A DNA stretch of 64,000 nt from Trichormus sp. NMC-1 (GCF_001858025.1 NZ_LZQD01000003.1:309692-373691); one strand, 5' to 3'. Positions 47,181 through 57,157 are shown, counted from the first letter of the stretch. Made by a program: numbers and translations. Notes: generated from the letters alone by a model not told the origin.

Positions 47181-47984
47181 TTAACCTGCTATCTGAATTG
47201 GTCCATGTATACTCCCACTCATAAATTGTCTGATCAAAGGATGGTCAGTGTGATCTATTTCACTCACTTTACCTTGCCATTGCACTTTACCTTGATAAAG
47301 AAATACTAATTTGTCAGCTGTGCGCCGAATGGTACTTTCTTGGTGGGTAACAATGGCATAAGTACTACAGATACCTTGTGTACGTTGCAAATTGCGGATT
47401 AAATCCTCAATTACCGTGGAGGCGATGGGATCAAGTCCGGCTGTGGGTTCATCGTACAATAAAACTTCTGGACTATCTGCGGGATTATGGGGATTAGACA
47501 TAATTGCACGGGCAAAACTTACCCGTTTTCGCATTCCTCCAGAAAGTTCTGCTGGGTAAAGATGACCGATTCCTGGTAAACCCACCATCTCTAATTTTTC
47601 ATTTACTAGTTGGCGAATGTGCGATCGCTCTAATTTGGAATTTTGGTACAATGAAAATCCGACGTTTTCTTCCACTGTCAATGAGTCAAATAAGGCGGCT
47701 TGTTGAAATACCATGCCAATTCCCACAGACTCTGCACCATCTTCAATCAGCCCATCTCGCTGTACTCCTTGGATATAAATTTCTCCCTCATCGGGTTGTA
47801 ATAACCCGGCAATTATTCTTAAAATTGTCGATTTCCCAGTTCCTGACGGTCCAATAATGGCTAGTGCTTCCCCTCTCTCAATTGTCAAATCGACATTATC
47901 TAAAACCTTATTTGTCCCAAAAGATTTAGAAATTCCTTTTAGTTGAATTAATGCTTTATTTATTGGTAATTTGTCATTTGTCAT
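47181..47984 (-). CDS. ABC transporter ATP-binding protein (MlaF-like)
   Basis: About 267 residues from ATG 47984; a TTG at 48017 would add 11 residues encoded by repeat-like DNA. Walker A is GPSGTGKST, the signature LSGGMRKRVSFARA, and Walker B LLYDEPTAGLDP. With the adjacent MCE protein it forms part of a lipid-transport ABC system. The MlaE-type permease is not in this window. Confidence 0.88.
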   Translation of the reverse strand: MTNDKLPINKALIQLKGISKSFGTNKVLDNVDLTIERGEALAIIGPSGTGKSTILRIIAGLLQPDEGEIYIQGVQRDGLIEDGAESVGIGMVFQQAALFDSLTVEENVGFSLYQNSKLERSHIRQLVNEKLEMVGLPGIGHLYPAELSGGMRKRVSFARAIMSNPHNPADSPEVLLYDEPTAGLDPIASTVIEDLIRNLQRTQGICSTYAIVTHQESTIRRTADKLVFLYQGKVQWQGKVSEIDHTDHPLIRQFMSGSIHGPIQIAG

Positions 47985-48019
47985 GGGTGATTGATAATTG
48001 GTAATATTTTTTGACAACT

Positions 48020-48481
48020 GTGCAAGATACTGATATTTTAGTGATTGGTAGCGGTATCTATCGGTGGCTTATATGCGGCTGGATTATTGGCTCGTTATGG
48101 AAAATGGGTCATTCTCTGTGAAAGTCATTGCATTTCCAGTGGTGCAGCCGACAGCTTTAAAAGACGAGGCTTTGAGTTTGATTCTGATCCCTTCCCTCCT
48201 TTTATTGTGGTCTTACGGACTCCCAGAGTTTAAATACCCTTAAACAAGTTCTGGATGTTCTTGGTGAATCTCTCCAAGTTATACCTTATGATCCTTTAGG
48301 ACATTATCACTTTCCTGAAGGTACTTTTGCAGTTTATAGCAATGGGGAACTTTACCGTCAGGAGTTTAAAAAAATCACGCCTCAAGGTACTAAAGAATTT
48401 CAGCAGTTTGAACAACGTCTGCTAGGGCTTTACGACGCAATGAAAGGTATTCCCACCTGGCATTGCATAATTGCGGGATGA
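48020..48481 (+). pseudogene. Relic of a carotenoid/phytoene-dehydrogenase-like FAD oxidoreductase
   Basis: Starts at GTG 48020 with DTDILVIGSGI. A 4-bp tandem duplication (TATC, 48055-48062) breaks the frame inside the FAD GxGxxG motif. The next frame reads GGLYAAGLLARYGKWVILCE and RRGFEFDS, then shifts again near 48190. The third frame reads LNTLKQVLDVLGESLQVIPY and ends after MKGIPT. About two thirds of the gene is missing. Clearly non-functional. Confidence 0.8.
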
Positions 48482-48860
48482 TTTGAGAATCTGCATCAAT
48501 ATATAATCACCGCGTCACCGCGTCACCGCGTCTCCGTGTCAGCCTCAATCATCTCCTTATTCAGCAACGTCTCCCACCTTAGCAGTAAGGATCAACTGGG
48601 AAGTTAATATTGCTACAACCTCTCTCCATACTCTTTTTTGGCTAAGGTATTGTTAAGCTAAAAACGTAAGTATTCTCCATCCTGAATTCTTACCTAAAAA
48701 CATTAAATCAGGTATAGCCGTGGACAGGGTGGTTAGGACATCAATTGATAATGAAACTCCCACTACAAGAGGGTTTTACTCCTGACTCCTGACTCCTGCT
48801 ATAGGTTGAGTTGACGGACTTTTGTTGGGTTGCAGGATTTTGGCGAAGGTATTGAGGCAG
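48482..48860. other. Repeat-rich spacer
   Basis: No gene. Contains CGCGTCACC repeats (48508-48540), the TATAGCA element at 48713-48803, GACTCCT repeats and a TTGTTGGGTTGCAGG tract related to the nested palindrome family. Confidence 0.5.
48713..48803 (-). mobile_element. MITE-like element, TATAGCA family, copy C (91 bp)
   Basis: On the minus strand it starts TATAGCAGGAGTCAGGAGTC and ends TTGATGTCCTAACC, then CCTGTCC...GGCTATA. Its ends match copies A and B, while the middle is different, with GGAGTCA repeats replacing GGTGACA repeats. Confidence 0.65.
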
Positions 48861-49451
48861 TTACTCAATTTGTTGGTAATCGTGAGGTGTATCAATATCA
48901 ATTGCACCCAAAGGAAAGGGAATACTAAAAACTTCGTGATAGTGGGTTTTAATTAATTTTTTTGCGCCTACATCCTCACTCAAAATTGCTAATTTTGAGA
49001 AAAAAATCTGACTAAATAAAACAGGTACACCTAATGTATCTGCGTATTCACAAGCAATGATAGGTTTCTTTGTAGAATTGTATGTTGAGGCTAGATGATT
49101 GATAATTTCATAAGAAACAAACGGCTGATCACAAACAGTAATAACTACTGCATCTATATTTTTATAATCAGTTATAATTGATAAAATTCCTCGACGAATT
49201 GAGGAACTCATTCCCAAAGACCAATCTGGATTTTCAACTATTCTAATAGCAGGTTCGCTAATTTCAGAACGGATATTTTCAGCATTTGCTCCTAACACTA
49301 CTACTATAGGTTTACACACCGAAGCAATCGCATTTTCAATTGTATGCTTAATTAAGCTCTGTCCTCGATAAAGTAAAAGTTGTTTCGGTTTACCCATGCG
49401 GGTTGATGCCCCAGCTGCCAGAATAATCATTGCAATATTTGATTCAGTCAT
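48861..49451 (-). CDS. MocA-like molybdopterin nucleotidyltransferase
   Basis: 196 residues. The nucleotidyltransferase start ILAAGASTRMGKPKQLL and VVITVCDQPFVSYE match MocA-type CTP:molybdopterin cytidylyltransferases. It would make the cytidine form of the cofactor used by xanthine-oxidase-family enzymes. Its start overlaps the end of the XdhC-like gene by 4 bases, so the two are translationally coupled. Confidence 0.8.
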   Translation of the reverse strand: MTESNIAMIILAAGASTRMGKPKQLLLYRGQSLIKHTIENAIASVCKPIVVVLGANAENIRSEISEPAIRIVENPDWSLGMSSSIRRGILSIITDYKNIDAVVITVCDQPFVSYEIINHLASTYNSTKKPIIACEYADTLGVPVLFSQIFFSKLAILSEDVGAKKLIKTHYHEVFSIPFPLGAIDIDTPHDYQQIE

Positions 49452-50626
49452 TGTTCCATGAAAATTGGTTCTGATTGCTCAATTTTAATTTCCTGCACCT
49501 GATTTCGGGGGTGAATTGGTTCAGTGCAGTCTTTTAAAAAACCACCATGACGATTTGTGAGTAAGGCTTGAATTTCTGCCATGATAGATAATGCTATTGC
49601 TTCTGGTGTATCTGCACCAATATCCATACCCACAGGAGCGGATAACTTTTGTAATTCTTGTGGGGTATATTCTCCACTCTCTTTCTGTAAATCCATCATT
49701 AATCTTGCAGTGCGCTGTTTCGATCCCAAACAACCTAAATATAATGCTGGAGATGGTAGTAGCACTTTAAGAATTTCTAAATCATCGAGATAATTATGTG
49801 TCATTACCACAGCAATAGTATGTTCATTTACACATATCTGTTGATGGAGAATTTCTCGACGGGTAAGAATGACCTCATCAGCTATGAGAAAACGCTCCTG
49901 AGTAGCCTCTGAGGCTCGACAATCAACAATAGTCACTTGCCAACCTAAAGCTTTGGCAAACTCTGTTACTGGTACAGCATCACGACCTGCACCAAAAATA
50001 ATCAGGTGTGGAGGAGGCTGAATAAACTCGATAAAAACACTAATTTTACCTGATAAAAGTTGATATTTATGAAAACTTGAAAGTTGATTTTTTAACGCAG
50101 TCTGCGCGTCTTTAATTAAGACTTTAGTTAAACTAGATTCAGCAATATTAGTACTTATATTATTATCTAAGTTGAGGATTAAACGCGCTCCCACTTGTAC
50201 ATTTACTGTACCCTCCACAGCAAAAACCGTGGCAATAATGCCTTGTTGGTGATGAGAAAAACACTTATTAATAAAAGCTAAGGGATTACGTGGATCATCT
50301 TTATTAAGACTTTCAATCAGAACTTCTACCACACCATTACAACCCAGACCAAACCCCCAGACAATATCTTCATCAGCAGTGGTGTCATAAGTAACAACAA
50401 TTGCTTGTCCATCTGGTATTGAGACACGAGTATGCTCTAATACATCATTTTCCAGACAACCACCGCTGATCGTTCCCACCATTTTACCTGATGACGTGAT
50501 CAGCATCCGCGCCCCTGGTTGACGATAGGTAGAGCCTTGAACATTAACAACCGTTGCGAGAAAGACTGGTTCATTAGTGTGTTGACTTTCTGCAAATACT
50601 GCCAGAATAGTATTTAACTCTTTCAT
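49448..50626 (-). CDS. XdhC/CoxI-family molybdenum cofactor insertion protein
   Basis: 392 residues from ATG 50626; a TTG at 50638 is also open. The N-terminal XdhC/CoxI part has GTISGGCLENDV and GLGCNGVVEVLIE. The C-terminal Rossmann part has IIFGAGRDAVPV and the family ending GADTPEAIALSIMAEI. It binds the cofactor and delivers it to the large subunit encoded upstream. Overlaps the MocA-like gene. Confidence 0.88.
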   Translation of the reverse strand: MKELNTILAVFAESQHTNEPVFLATVVNVQGSTYRQPGARMLITSSGKMVGTISGGCLENDVLEHTRVSIPDGQAIVVTYDTTADEDIVWGFGLGCNGVVEVLIESLNKDDPRNPLAFINKCFSHHQQGIIATVFAVEGTVNVQVGARLILNLDNNISTNIAESSLTKVLIKDAQTALKNQLSSFHKYQLLSGKISVFIEFIQPPPHLIIFGAGRDAVPVTEFAKALGWQVTIVDCRASEATQERFLIADEVILTRREILHQQICVNEHTIAVVMTHNYLDDLEILKVLLPSPALYLGCLGSKQRTARLMMDLQKESGEYTPQELQKLSAPVGMDIGADTPEAIALSIMAEIQALLTNRHGGFLKDCTEPIHPRNQVQEIKIEQSEPIFMEQ

Positions 50627-50933
50627 ATTTAATATCAAGTTTAAACAGAATTCACTAAGTCCTATCCTATATCAAGGTTGAGCTTGAAGCTTTTTTAGGG
50701 CATTTTGGCAATTACCAATTACCCATCCTGAACATCTTTAAATCCTGGACATCCTGATTCTGACAAAATAATCTTGATAACCAAAAACCCGTTATATATA
50801 TGGGCGCACACTTTCCCACTCATAACATAATCATACAATACCTTTTAAGTCTTGTCAAGTCTAAACTCTATCTGAGCCTCTGAGCCTCTGCGTGAGAAAA
50901 AAGAAGATTTCCCACACAGACGCAAAAACACCG
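50627..50933. other. Spacer between the molybdoenzyme and XdhC-like genes
   Basis: About 307 bases with no gene. Some GCCTCTG direct repeats near 50876-50890 (GAGCCTCTGAGCCTCTG). A promoter for the XdhC/MocA pair may lie here, but no site is recognised. Confidence 0.35.
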
Positions 50934-53051
50934 CTAAATTAACTTATCGGGCGTAATTGGTAACTCCCGAATGCGTTTACCTGTAGCATGATAGATGGCA
51001 TTAGCGATCGCTGGTGCAACACCTGTAATCCCAATTTCCCCTACACCACGAACCCCCGCAGGATTAAAATTCAAATCCGGTTCACCCACAAAAGAGACTT
51101 GAATCCGGGGAATATCTGCATGAGTTGGGTAATGGTAAGTAGCCAAATCATAAACCACGGGATAACCGATATTGGGATCAAAATGGCACTCCTCCATCAA
51201 AGCTTGCCCAATCCCCATAATTACAGCCCCCCGAATTTGAGAAGCTGCGGTTTTAGCGTTCATCACCTTACCAATATTCATCACAGATACCCACCGCGTC
51301 ACCTGTAAGCGCCCGATTTCCTCATCGAGACTGATTTCGCAAAAATGTGCGCCCCAGGACTGAAAAGCCCATTTACTACCCTCTTGACTAGGAGCAGAAG
51401 AGCCTGTTGCTTCAAAAGCCGCCCGTTGAGATTGACGCAGACTTGCAAAAGCCTCCTCGGCAGTTTTGGCTTGGGCAGTTTTGAGAACTTCCTCACAAGC
51501 TACCATGACCGCAGGAATTAAAGTTGCAGTCATTTGCGAACCACCAGCCATACTACCGTTAGGGAATAGAGAATCACCCAATTCCACCCGCACCTTTTCC
51601 ACAGGTAGCCCTAAACCTGCGGCTGCTGTACTGGCAACAATAGTATATGCACCCGTACCCATATCATTTCCACTGGTGAGAACATGAGCCGTACCATCTG
51701 CTAAAAGCCTGATTTTCACGGAAGCTGCACCTCGTAAACCGGGAAAAGTGCAACTAGCCATTCCCCAACCAATTAATTTACCGTCACGAGTCAGAGAACG
51801 AGGTTTTTTCGGTCTTTCTTGCCAACCAAATTGTTCTGCACCCACCCGCAGACATTCGGCAAAATGTTTAGCCGAGAAAGGTAAACCACGCCGGGTATTT
51901 TCCTTAGTTTCGTTTTTTAACCGTAGTTCTATGGGATCTATTCCCAACTCCCAGGCCAATTCGTCCATTGCTGACTCTAGGGCATATAAACCAGGATTTT
52001 CTCCAGGCGCACGCATAAATGTGGGTGTACCGATATTCATGACTGCTAGTTCTTGCTGGAGGCGCAGATTTGGGGCAGCATACATGACTGCGGTGATATT
52101 TGTACAGGGTTCAGTAAAAACATCAACTGGGGAAGTATAGGATTTAGCAGTATGTTCAATTCCCTGCAAACTACCATCAGTATTTGCAGCTAAACGAACT
52201 GTTTGCTCAGTTGCCGAACGGTGTCCAGAATTGGCTGTCATTTGTCGGCGGCTGAGAACTACTTTCAGAGGGCGCTGGAGTTTCCGAGCCGCTGCTGCAC
52301 AAAGAATTCCATGAGGCCAGGGAAAAGCTTTAGAACCAAATCCTCCCCCTAAAAATGGCGTAACAATCCGCACTCGCTCCGGTGTGAGTCCAAAAAGTTC
52401 TGAGTATGTGTTCTGACTACCAGCTACCCACTGAGTTGCTTCATAGACAGTGAGGGAATCGGGATTTTGCCAGTGAGCAATAATGGCATGAGGTTCCATT
52501 GGGGCGTGCAGTTCTGTGGCTGTTTTGTAGGTAGCTGTAATCTTTACTGCTGCACCTGCCATGCTATCGGCAAAGTCCCCTTTTTCAAATTTCATTTCTT
52601 CCCCAAACATGGAAGGAGCATTTTTAAAGGTCGCTTGCTTGGGGTCTAAAATGGGTTTTTGGGTGGTGTATTCTACTTGAACTAAATGGGCTGCGTCTCT
52701 TGCTTGTTCAAAGGTATCTGCTACTACTAAGCCAATAATCTGCCCAGCATAATGAATTGTGTCATCTGCTAATGGTAGCCGTGCTTCGTAGATTTTGGAG
52801 TTGACAAAGTTGTTGGTGGGCTTAAAAATTTTCGGGGCATTTTTATGGGTGAAAACGGTAATTACCCCTGGTGCTTTTTCTGCGGCTTGGGTATTGATAC
52901 TTTTAATTTTCCCATTGGCGATACTAGCAGTTACGAGATAACCATGTATTAAATTGGGTATTTGATGTTCGGCTGCGTAGGTTGCTGTACCTGTTACCTT
53001 TGCTTGTCCATCTTTGCGGTTAATGCCAGTCCCAATTATTGTATTATTCAT
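50934..53051 (-). CDS. Xanthine-dehydrogenase-family molybdopterin-binding subunit (PaoC-like)
   Basis: 705 residues, the catalytic subunit of an aldehyde or heterocycle oxidoreductase. Visible motifs are GGGFGSKAFPWP in the cofactor-binding region and the catalytic Glu in RGVGEIGITGVAP near the C-terminus. The length matches PaoC. Its start overlaps the FAD-subunit stop by 4 bases. The substrate is unknown. Confidence 0.9.
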   Translation of the reverse strand: MNNTIIGTGINRKDGQAKVTGTATYAAEHQIPNLIHGYLVTASIANGKIKSINTQAAEKAPGVITVFTHKNAPKIFKPTNNFVNSKIYEARLPLADDTIHYAGQIIGLVVADTFEQARDAAHLVQVEYTTQKPILDPKQATFKNAPSMFGEEMKFEKGDFADSMAGAAVKITATYKTATELHAPMEPHAIIAHWQNPDSLTVYEATQWVAGSQNTYSELFGLTPERVRIVTPFLGGGFGSKAFPWPHGILCAAAARKLQRPLKVVLSRRQMTANSGHRSATEQTVRLAANTDGSLQGIEHTAKSYTSPVDVFTEPCTNITAVMYAAPNLRLQQELAVMNIGTPTFMRAPGENPGLYALESAMDELAWELGIDPIELRLKNETKENTRRGLPFSAKHFAECLRVGAEQFGWQERPKKPRSLTRDGKLIGWGMASCTFPGLRGAASVKIRLLADGTAHVLTSGNDMGTGAYTIVASTAAAGLGLPVEKVRVELGDSLFPNGSMAGGSQMTATLIPAVMVACEEVLKTAQAKTAEEAFASLRQSQRAAFEATGSSAPSQEGSKWAFQSWGAHFCEISLDEEIGRLQVTRWVSVMNIGKVMNAKTAASQIRGAVIMGIGQALMEECHFDPNIGYPVVYDLATYHYPTHADIPRIQVSFVGEPDLNFNPAGVRGVGEIGITGVAPAIANAIYHATGKRIRELPITPDKLI

Positions 53052-54043
53052 GCGATGCCTCCTCCTTGAGCCGAAACCTTGAGGGCGCGACGAATTGCCC
53101 GTTTTGTGAGTTCAATTTTATAACCGTTATCAGCCAAGGGTTTTGCTCCTTGTAACGCGATATCTGCGGCTTGTGTAAATGTGGTGATATCTGCCGATTT
53201 ACCTATTAAAAACTTTTCTGCGGCTGTGGCTCGCCAAGGTTTATGTGCGACTCCACCTAGAGCCAAGCGGACATCTGTAATTTTTTCCCCAGCCAATTCT
53301 AAAGCCGCTGCTACTGATATTAAAGCAAAAGAGTAAGAAGTGCGATCGCGCAGTTTTAGATAAACTCCCGATTTGGCAAAGGATACAGGTGGTAAAATTA
53401 CGGCGCTAATTAATTCACCTGGTGTTAAATTACTATCTCGCTGGGGCGTATTTTCTGGGAGACGGTGGAAATCTACAAAGGGGATTTGCCGTTTACCCTG
53501 AGAACCTTCTACTTCTACCACAGCATCTAAAGCTGCCAGCGCCACACACATATCCGAGGGATGAACTGCCACACATTGATCACTAGCACCTAAAATAGCG
53601 TGCATTCGATTAATCCCTGTTGCGGCTGCACAACCACTTCCAGGCACTCTTTTGTTACAAAGAAAAGCAGTATCGTAATAGTAGGGGCAACGAGTTTTTT
53701 GTAAGAGATTTCCCCCGACTGTGGCCATATTGCGAATTTGTTGAGATGCACCGGAGAGAATCGCTCTAGTTAATATAGGGTAATTGCGGCGGATATCGGC
53801 ATGATCAGCTAAAGCCGTATTTGTCACCAATGCCCCGATTCGCAAACTACCATTAGCCATTTTTTCAATGCTTTGCATCTGCAACCGAGAGATATCAATC
53901 AGTTGTGATGGCTCGTCTAAAAAGGCTTTCAGGCGATCGACTAAATTTGTTCCCCCACCAATAAACATGGCATTATCATCGGCTACCGCTCGGTTGACGG
54001 CATCTTTGACTGAAGTGGCGCGAATATAGGTGAAATTATTCAT
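53048..54043 (-). CDS. FAD-binding subunit of the molybdoenzyme (PaoB-like)
   Basis: 331 residues of the CO-dehydrogenase-flavoprotein fold: FIGGGTNLVDRLK and TVGGNLLQKTRCPYYYDT. Cysteines at TRCPYY, LCNKRVPGSGC and DQCVAVHPSDMC match the extra 4Fe-4S cluster of PaoB-type subunits. Overlaps both neighbours by 4 bases, so the three genes form one operon. Confidence 0.9.
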   Translation of the reverse strand: MNNFTYIRATSVKDAVNRAVADDNAMFIGGGTNLVDRLKAFLDEPSQLIDISRLQMQSIEKMANGSLRIGALVTNTALADHADIRRNYPILTRAILSGASQQIRNMATVGGNLLQKTRCPYYYDTAFLCNKRVPGSGCAAATGINRMHAILGASDQCVAVHPSDMCVALAALDAVVEVEGSQGKRQIPFVDFHRLPENTPQRDSNLTPGELISAVILPPVSFAKSGVYLKLRDRTSYSFALISVAAALELAGEKITDVRLALGGVAHKPWRATAAEKFLIGKSADITTFTQAADIALQGAKPLADNGYKIELTKRAIRRALKVSAQGGGIA

Positions 54044-54753
54044 GATGCTTGTATTCCTTCAGAAACCATCACATTTGCCATGGGGGAAGGGGGTTTTTGA
54101 CCAATGGCCTGTTGGACTGCGGCGACAATCCCATTGTAAGCACTACACCGACAGAGATTCCCACTCAATCGCTCTTTGATTTCCGCTTCTGAGAGTTGAG
54201 CTAACTGGGGAGGATTATTCAAATCTGAAGTAACAGCACTAGTACAACCGCGTTTAACTTCCTCCAGTAAAGCTACAGAGGCGCAAATTTGCCCCGGTGT
54301 GCAGTAACCACACTGAAACCCATCGTTGTCAATAAAGGCAGCTTGTATAGGGTGGAGAGTATTCCCTGTTGCTAGTCCTTCAATGGTGACAATTTTTTTT
54401 CCTTCCTGCATGACTGCCAAGGAAAGACAAGAATAAACTCGTTGTCCATCAATAAGTACGGTACAAGCGCCACACTGTCCATGATCACAGCCTTTTTTAC
54501 TTCCCACTAATCCCAAGCGTTCCCGCAGGGCATCAAGGAGGGTAACACGCGGCTCAACAGTTAGGGCGCGTTGCTCACCATTGACATTCAGTGTCATATT
54601 CATCTCACCTTTGCCTCCTGAATTAGTTTCTTTGGCTACACTTCTTTGATTGAGCAATGAAGGAACAGTAATAGCTGCTCCGGCTGTAGTGAGTGCCTGT
54701 TCTAGAAACCCACGTCGGGATGTTTTCCCTGGTTTCTGGTTATATTGTTCCAT
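54040..54753 (-). CDS. 2Fe-2S subunit with Tat signal (PaoA-like)
   Basis: 237 residues. The start has a twin-arginine signal, KTSRRGFLEQALTTAGAA, so the complex is probably exported folded to the periplasm. Two 2Fe-2S sites follow: GCDHGQCGACTV and CGYCTPGQ with LSGNLCRCSAY. First gene of the operon. Confidence 0.93.
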   Translation of the reverse strand: MEQYNQKPGKTSRRGFLEQALTTAGAAITVPSLLNQRSVAKETNSGGKGEMNMTLNVNGEQRALTVEPRVTLLDALRERLGLVGSKKGCDHGQCGACTVLIDGQRVYSCLSLAVMQEGKKIVTIEGLATGNTLHPIQAAFIDNDGFQCGYCTPGQICASVALLEEVKRGCTSAVTSDLNNPPQLAQLSEAEIKERLSGNLCRCSAYNGIVAAVQQAIGQKPPSPMANVMVSEGIQAS

Positions 54754-54900
54754 AATTGGTATTAATAACGTTATTATTAATGATATAGCAGGTTTAAATG
54801 TGCTGTTCGCAAATGGGAGAGATTTAAATCATGATTCTCATCTTTTTTCATCCTCAACAAAAACCAATTTCTCAATTTCTTGTCTGTTACACCCTCTAAG

Positions 54901-54945
54901 TAGGGCTTGCTGATAGCGTAGCGTAAGCCATATAAATGTAAAACC
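54901..54945 (+). repeat. Left arm of an inverted repeat flanking the FecCD permease gene
   Basis: TAGGGCTTGCTGATAGCGTA... to ...TAAATGTAAAACC. Its inverse is at 56130-56179, with a 5-bp insertion there. Confidence 0.8.
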
Positions 54946-54985
54946 TTTTATTTTATTCAGTCTTACTACTGACTGCAAATAACAA

Positions 54986-55981
54986 ATGCAGACAATTTTC
55001 ACAAAACATCGCCTACTTTGGGCAATTTTACTTCTAGTTAGCGCCTTGGTAATAACGTTATTAGTTTCCCTTTCTCAAGGTGCGGTTCCTTTGAATTTAT
55101 CGGAATTTTACCAAGCAATTCTACGCCAAGGCGACCCCATTAAGCAAACTATTCTTTGGGATTTACGGCTACCTCGTATTGTTGCGGCGTTAATTGTGGG
55201 TGCGGCTTTGGGAATGTCGGGCGCACTTTTGCAAGGAATGTTACGTAATAGTTTGGCTGACCCTTTTATATTGGGAATTTCTGCTGGTGCAGGACTAATT
55301 GTCATTATTATGATTGTTTTGCAAGTTTTCCCCATAGCGATTCCTTTAGCAGCTTGGTTGGGGGCAATTTTGACCTCGGCTATAGTTATTTTCCTCGGTC
55401 GTGCAGGTGGGGGAATTTCTGTGGAAAGATTGATTTTAGGAGGAGTTGCTGTTAGTGCTTTGTTCGGTTCTGTACAAAGTACATTGTTATTAATGGCGGA
55501 AGATGGACAGGTACAAATTGCGCTAAGTTGGTTAGTGGGTAGTTTAAATGGTCGGGGTTGGACAGAAATTTCTACAGCTAGTCCTTATATTATTGTGGCT
55601 TTATTGTGCGGATGTTTGTTGGCGCGATCGCTCAATGTCTTGGCTTTGGGTGATGATTTGACTGTAGGGTTGGGGGTTTCGTTAATGCGATCGCGTTTAT
55701 TAATTGGTGGTATTGCTACTTTATTAGCCGCAGGTGCTGTTAGTATCGGTGGTTTAATCGGTTTTGTGGGGTTGGTTGTTCCTCACGGTGTACGTTTAAT
55801 TGTGGGAACAGATCACCGTTTTGTTTTACCACTTTCAGCTTTAGCGGGTGCATGGTTATTGATGTTTGCAGATTTACTTTCTCGACTAGGTGCAGTAGAA
55901 CTTCCTGTCGGTTCTGTAACTGCTTTGTTGGGTTCACCGTTGTTTATTTGGTTGCTTTATCGTCGTTCTGGTGATATTTAA
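54986..55981 (+). CDS. FecCD-type ABC transporter permease
   Basis: 331 residues with about nine to ten membrane helices, the family's usual length. GAALGMSGALLQGMLRNSLA and FVGLVVPHGVRLIVG are the typical FecCD blocks. Such permeases move iron-siderophore, vitamin B12 or, in some cases, molybdate. The substrate is unknown. The ATPase lies 1.7 kb downstream, on the far side of two minus-strand genes. The ATG has no strong ribosome site. Confidence 0.9.
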   Translation: MQTIFTKHRLLWAILLLVSALVITLLVSLSQGAVPLNLSEFYQAILRQGDPIKQTILWDLRLPRIVAALIVGAALGMSGALLQGMLRNSLADPFILGISAGAGLIVIIMIVLQVFPIAIPLAAWLGAILTSAIVIFLGRAGGGISVERLILGGVAVSALFGSVQSTLLLMAEDGQVQIALSWLVGSLNGRGWTEISTASPYIIVALLCGCLLARSLNVLALGDDLTVGLGVSLMRSRLLIGGIATLLAAGAVSIGGLIGFVGLVVPHGVRLIVGTDHRFVLPLSALAGAWLLMFADLLSRLGAVELPVGSVTALLGSPLFIWLLYRRSGDI

Positions 55982-56298
55982 GAATTCAGGAGTCAGGAGT
56001 CAGGAGGAAGAATTAGAAGCAGCTTTTGAATAGTTGCTTTGGCGGAAAAGTGATAAGTTTTGGATGGGTAAAATGTCTATTCCTTGCACCAACTTAACTT
56101 TTTTAGCCCTGAATCCCTTGAGCTATCTAGGTTTTACATTTATATGGCTTACGCCACGCTGCGCTATCAGCAAGCCCTAATTATGAATTATGAATTATGA
56201 ATTACGAATTATTTTAATACTTATAATTAGGACGGACGCAGAGATTCTTTAATCAGCAATTAAGCCCAGATAATTACACAGTCAATCTGATGTAACTA
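55982..56298. other. Spacer with STRR and palindromic repeat
   Basis: AGGAGTCAGGAGTCAGGAGG (55987-56006), the inverted-repeat arm at 56130-56179, TTATGAATTATGAATTACGA repeats and a partial ACTTATAATTAGGACGGACGC end (56219-56240). No gene. Confidence 0.5.
56130..56179 (-). repeat. Right arm of the inverted repeat flanking the FecCD permease gene
   Basis: GGTTTTACATTTATATGGCT... to ...CAGCAAGCCCTA, the inverse of 54901-54945 except for a 5-bp insertion and one mismatch. Confidence 0.8.
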
Positions 56299-56962
56299 TT
56301 AGTAAGATGAATTTTCTCTGGGAGACATACGCCATTGTTTCATCATTTCTCGCTGTTCTGTATTCAAAACTGCTTGAATTTGTTTTCGTTGATTGCGTAT
56401 AATTCTATTAACTGCCTTTTTTTGATTTGCTGACAGATTTAGCGATCGCAGTCTACTCATTGACAATTTATCACTACTATTATCAGCAGATTCAAATTCC
56501 TCTTGCTGTTCAGAAGATAGGAGTGCAACTACTTTCGCTTCATTTTGCGTTCTAATTCGTCTTATTTTGGCTTGTTGATTGTCAGTTAAGTTCAGTTCTG
56601 ACATTTCTTCTGGATATTGATTTATATCTCTTTGGGATGAGCGATTATTTCTGCCATTTTCAGATGAGCGATTATTTCTGCCATTTTCAGATGAGCGATT
56701 ATTTCTGCAGCGATTATTTTCTTTGGGATGAGCGATTATTTCTGCCATTTTCAGATGAGCGATTATTTGTACCATCTTCAGATGAGTTATCATTTGTACC
56801 ATCTTCAAATGAGTTATCATTTGTGCTATTTTCCGTAGAATCAATGGGAAAAGAAGCTCGATTACGATTAGGAGAAGTTAATTGACATCCTGTAGTCAGA
56901 ATAGCGATAGCTAAAACCGCAGCAGGTATAGCAAAAATACTCAACATCCGTTTATAGTTCAT
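56299..56962 (-). pseudogene. Frameshifted Spy/CpxP-like lipoprotein with 27-bp repeats
   Basis: The first frame (from ATG 56962, MNYKRML) has a lipobox (ILTTGCQL) and nine-residue repeats such as NDNSSEDGT and NNRSSENGR. It ends at a stop after SSQRK. The second frame continues with NNRSSENGR repeats and a Spy-like domain (LNLTDNQQAKIRRIR; LNLSANQKKAVNRII), ending at 56299. One extra A in a short A-run (plus-strand T-run 56717-56720) explains the break. Restored, the gene would encode about 220 residues. Sequencing error, phase variation or decay are all possible. Confidence 0.75.
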
Positions 56963-57157
56963 GAATTGATACTCCATAAATACATCTCAATCTAATCGAG
57001 GCATACTATTTTTATATCAGTTATTTTGGGGTAAGCTTCAAAAAATATAGCTGCTTTTAACAACTTTAAAAAAGTACCATCTCGATCTACTTAAATAAAG
57101 TCGATGTGAGATGGTAATAACAATAATTAGTAAAAATATTTGCCAGGATAGTCTACT

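Noticed and set aside
51061-51085. TTCAAATCC-like tract resembling a tRNA T-arm
   Set aside because: It lies inside the molybdoenzyme large-subunit gene, and no acceptor or anticodon stems can be drawn.
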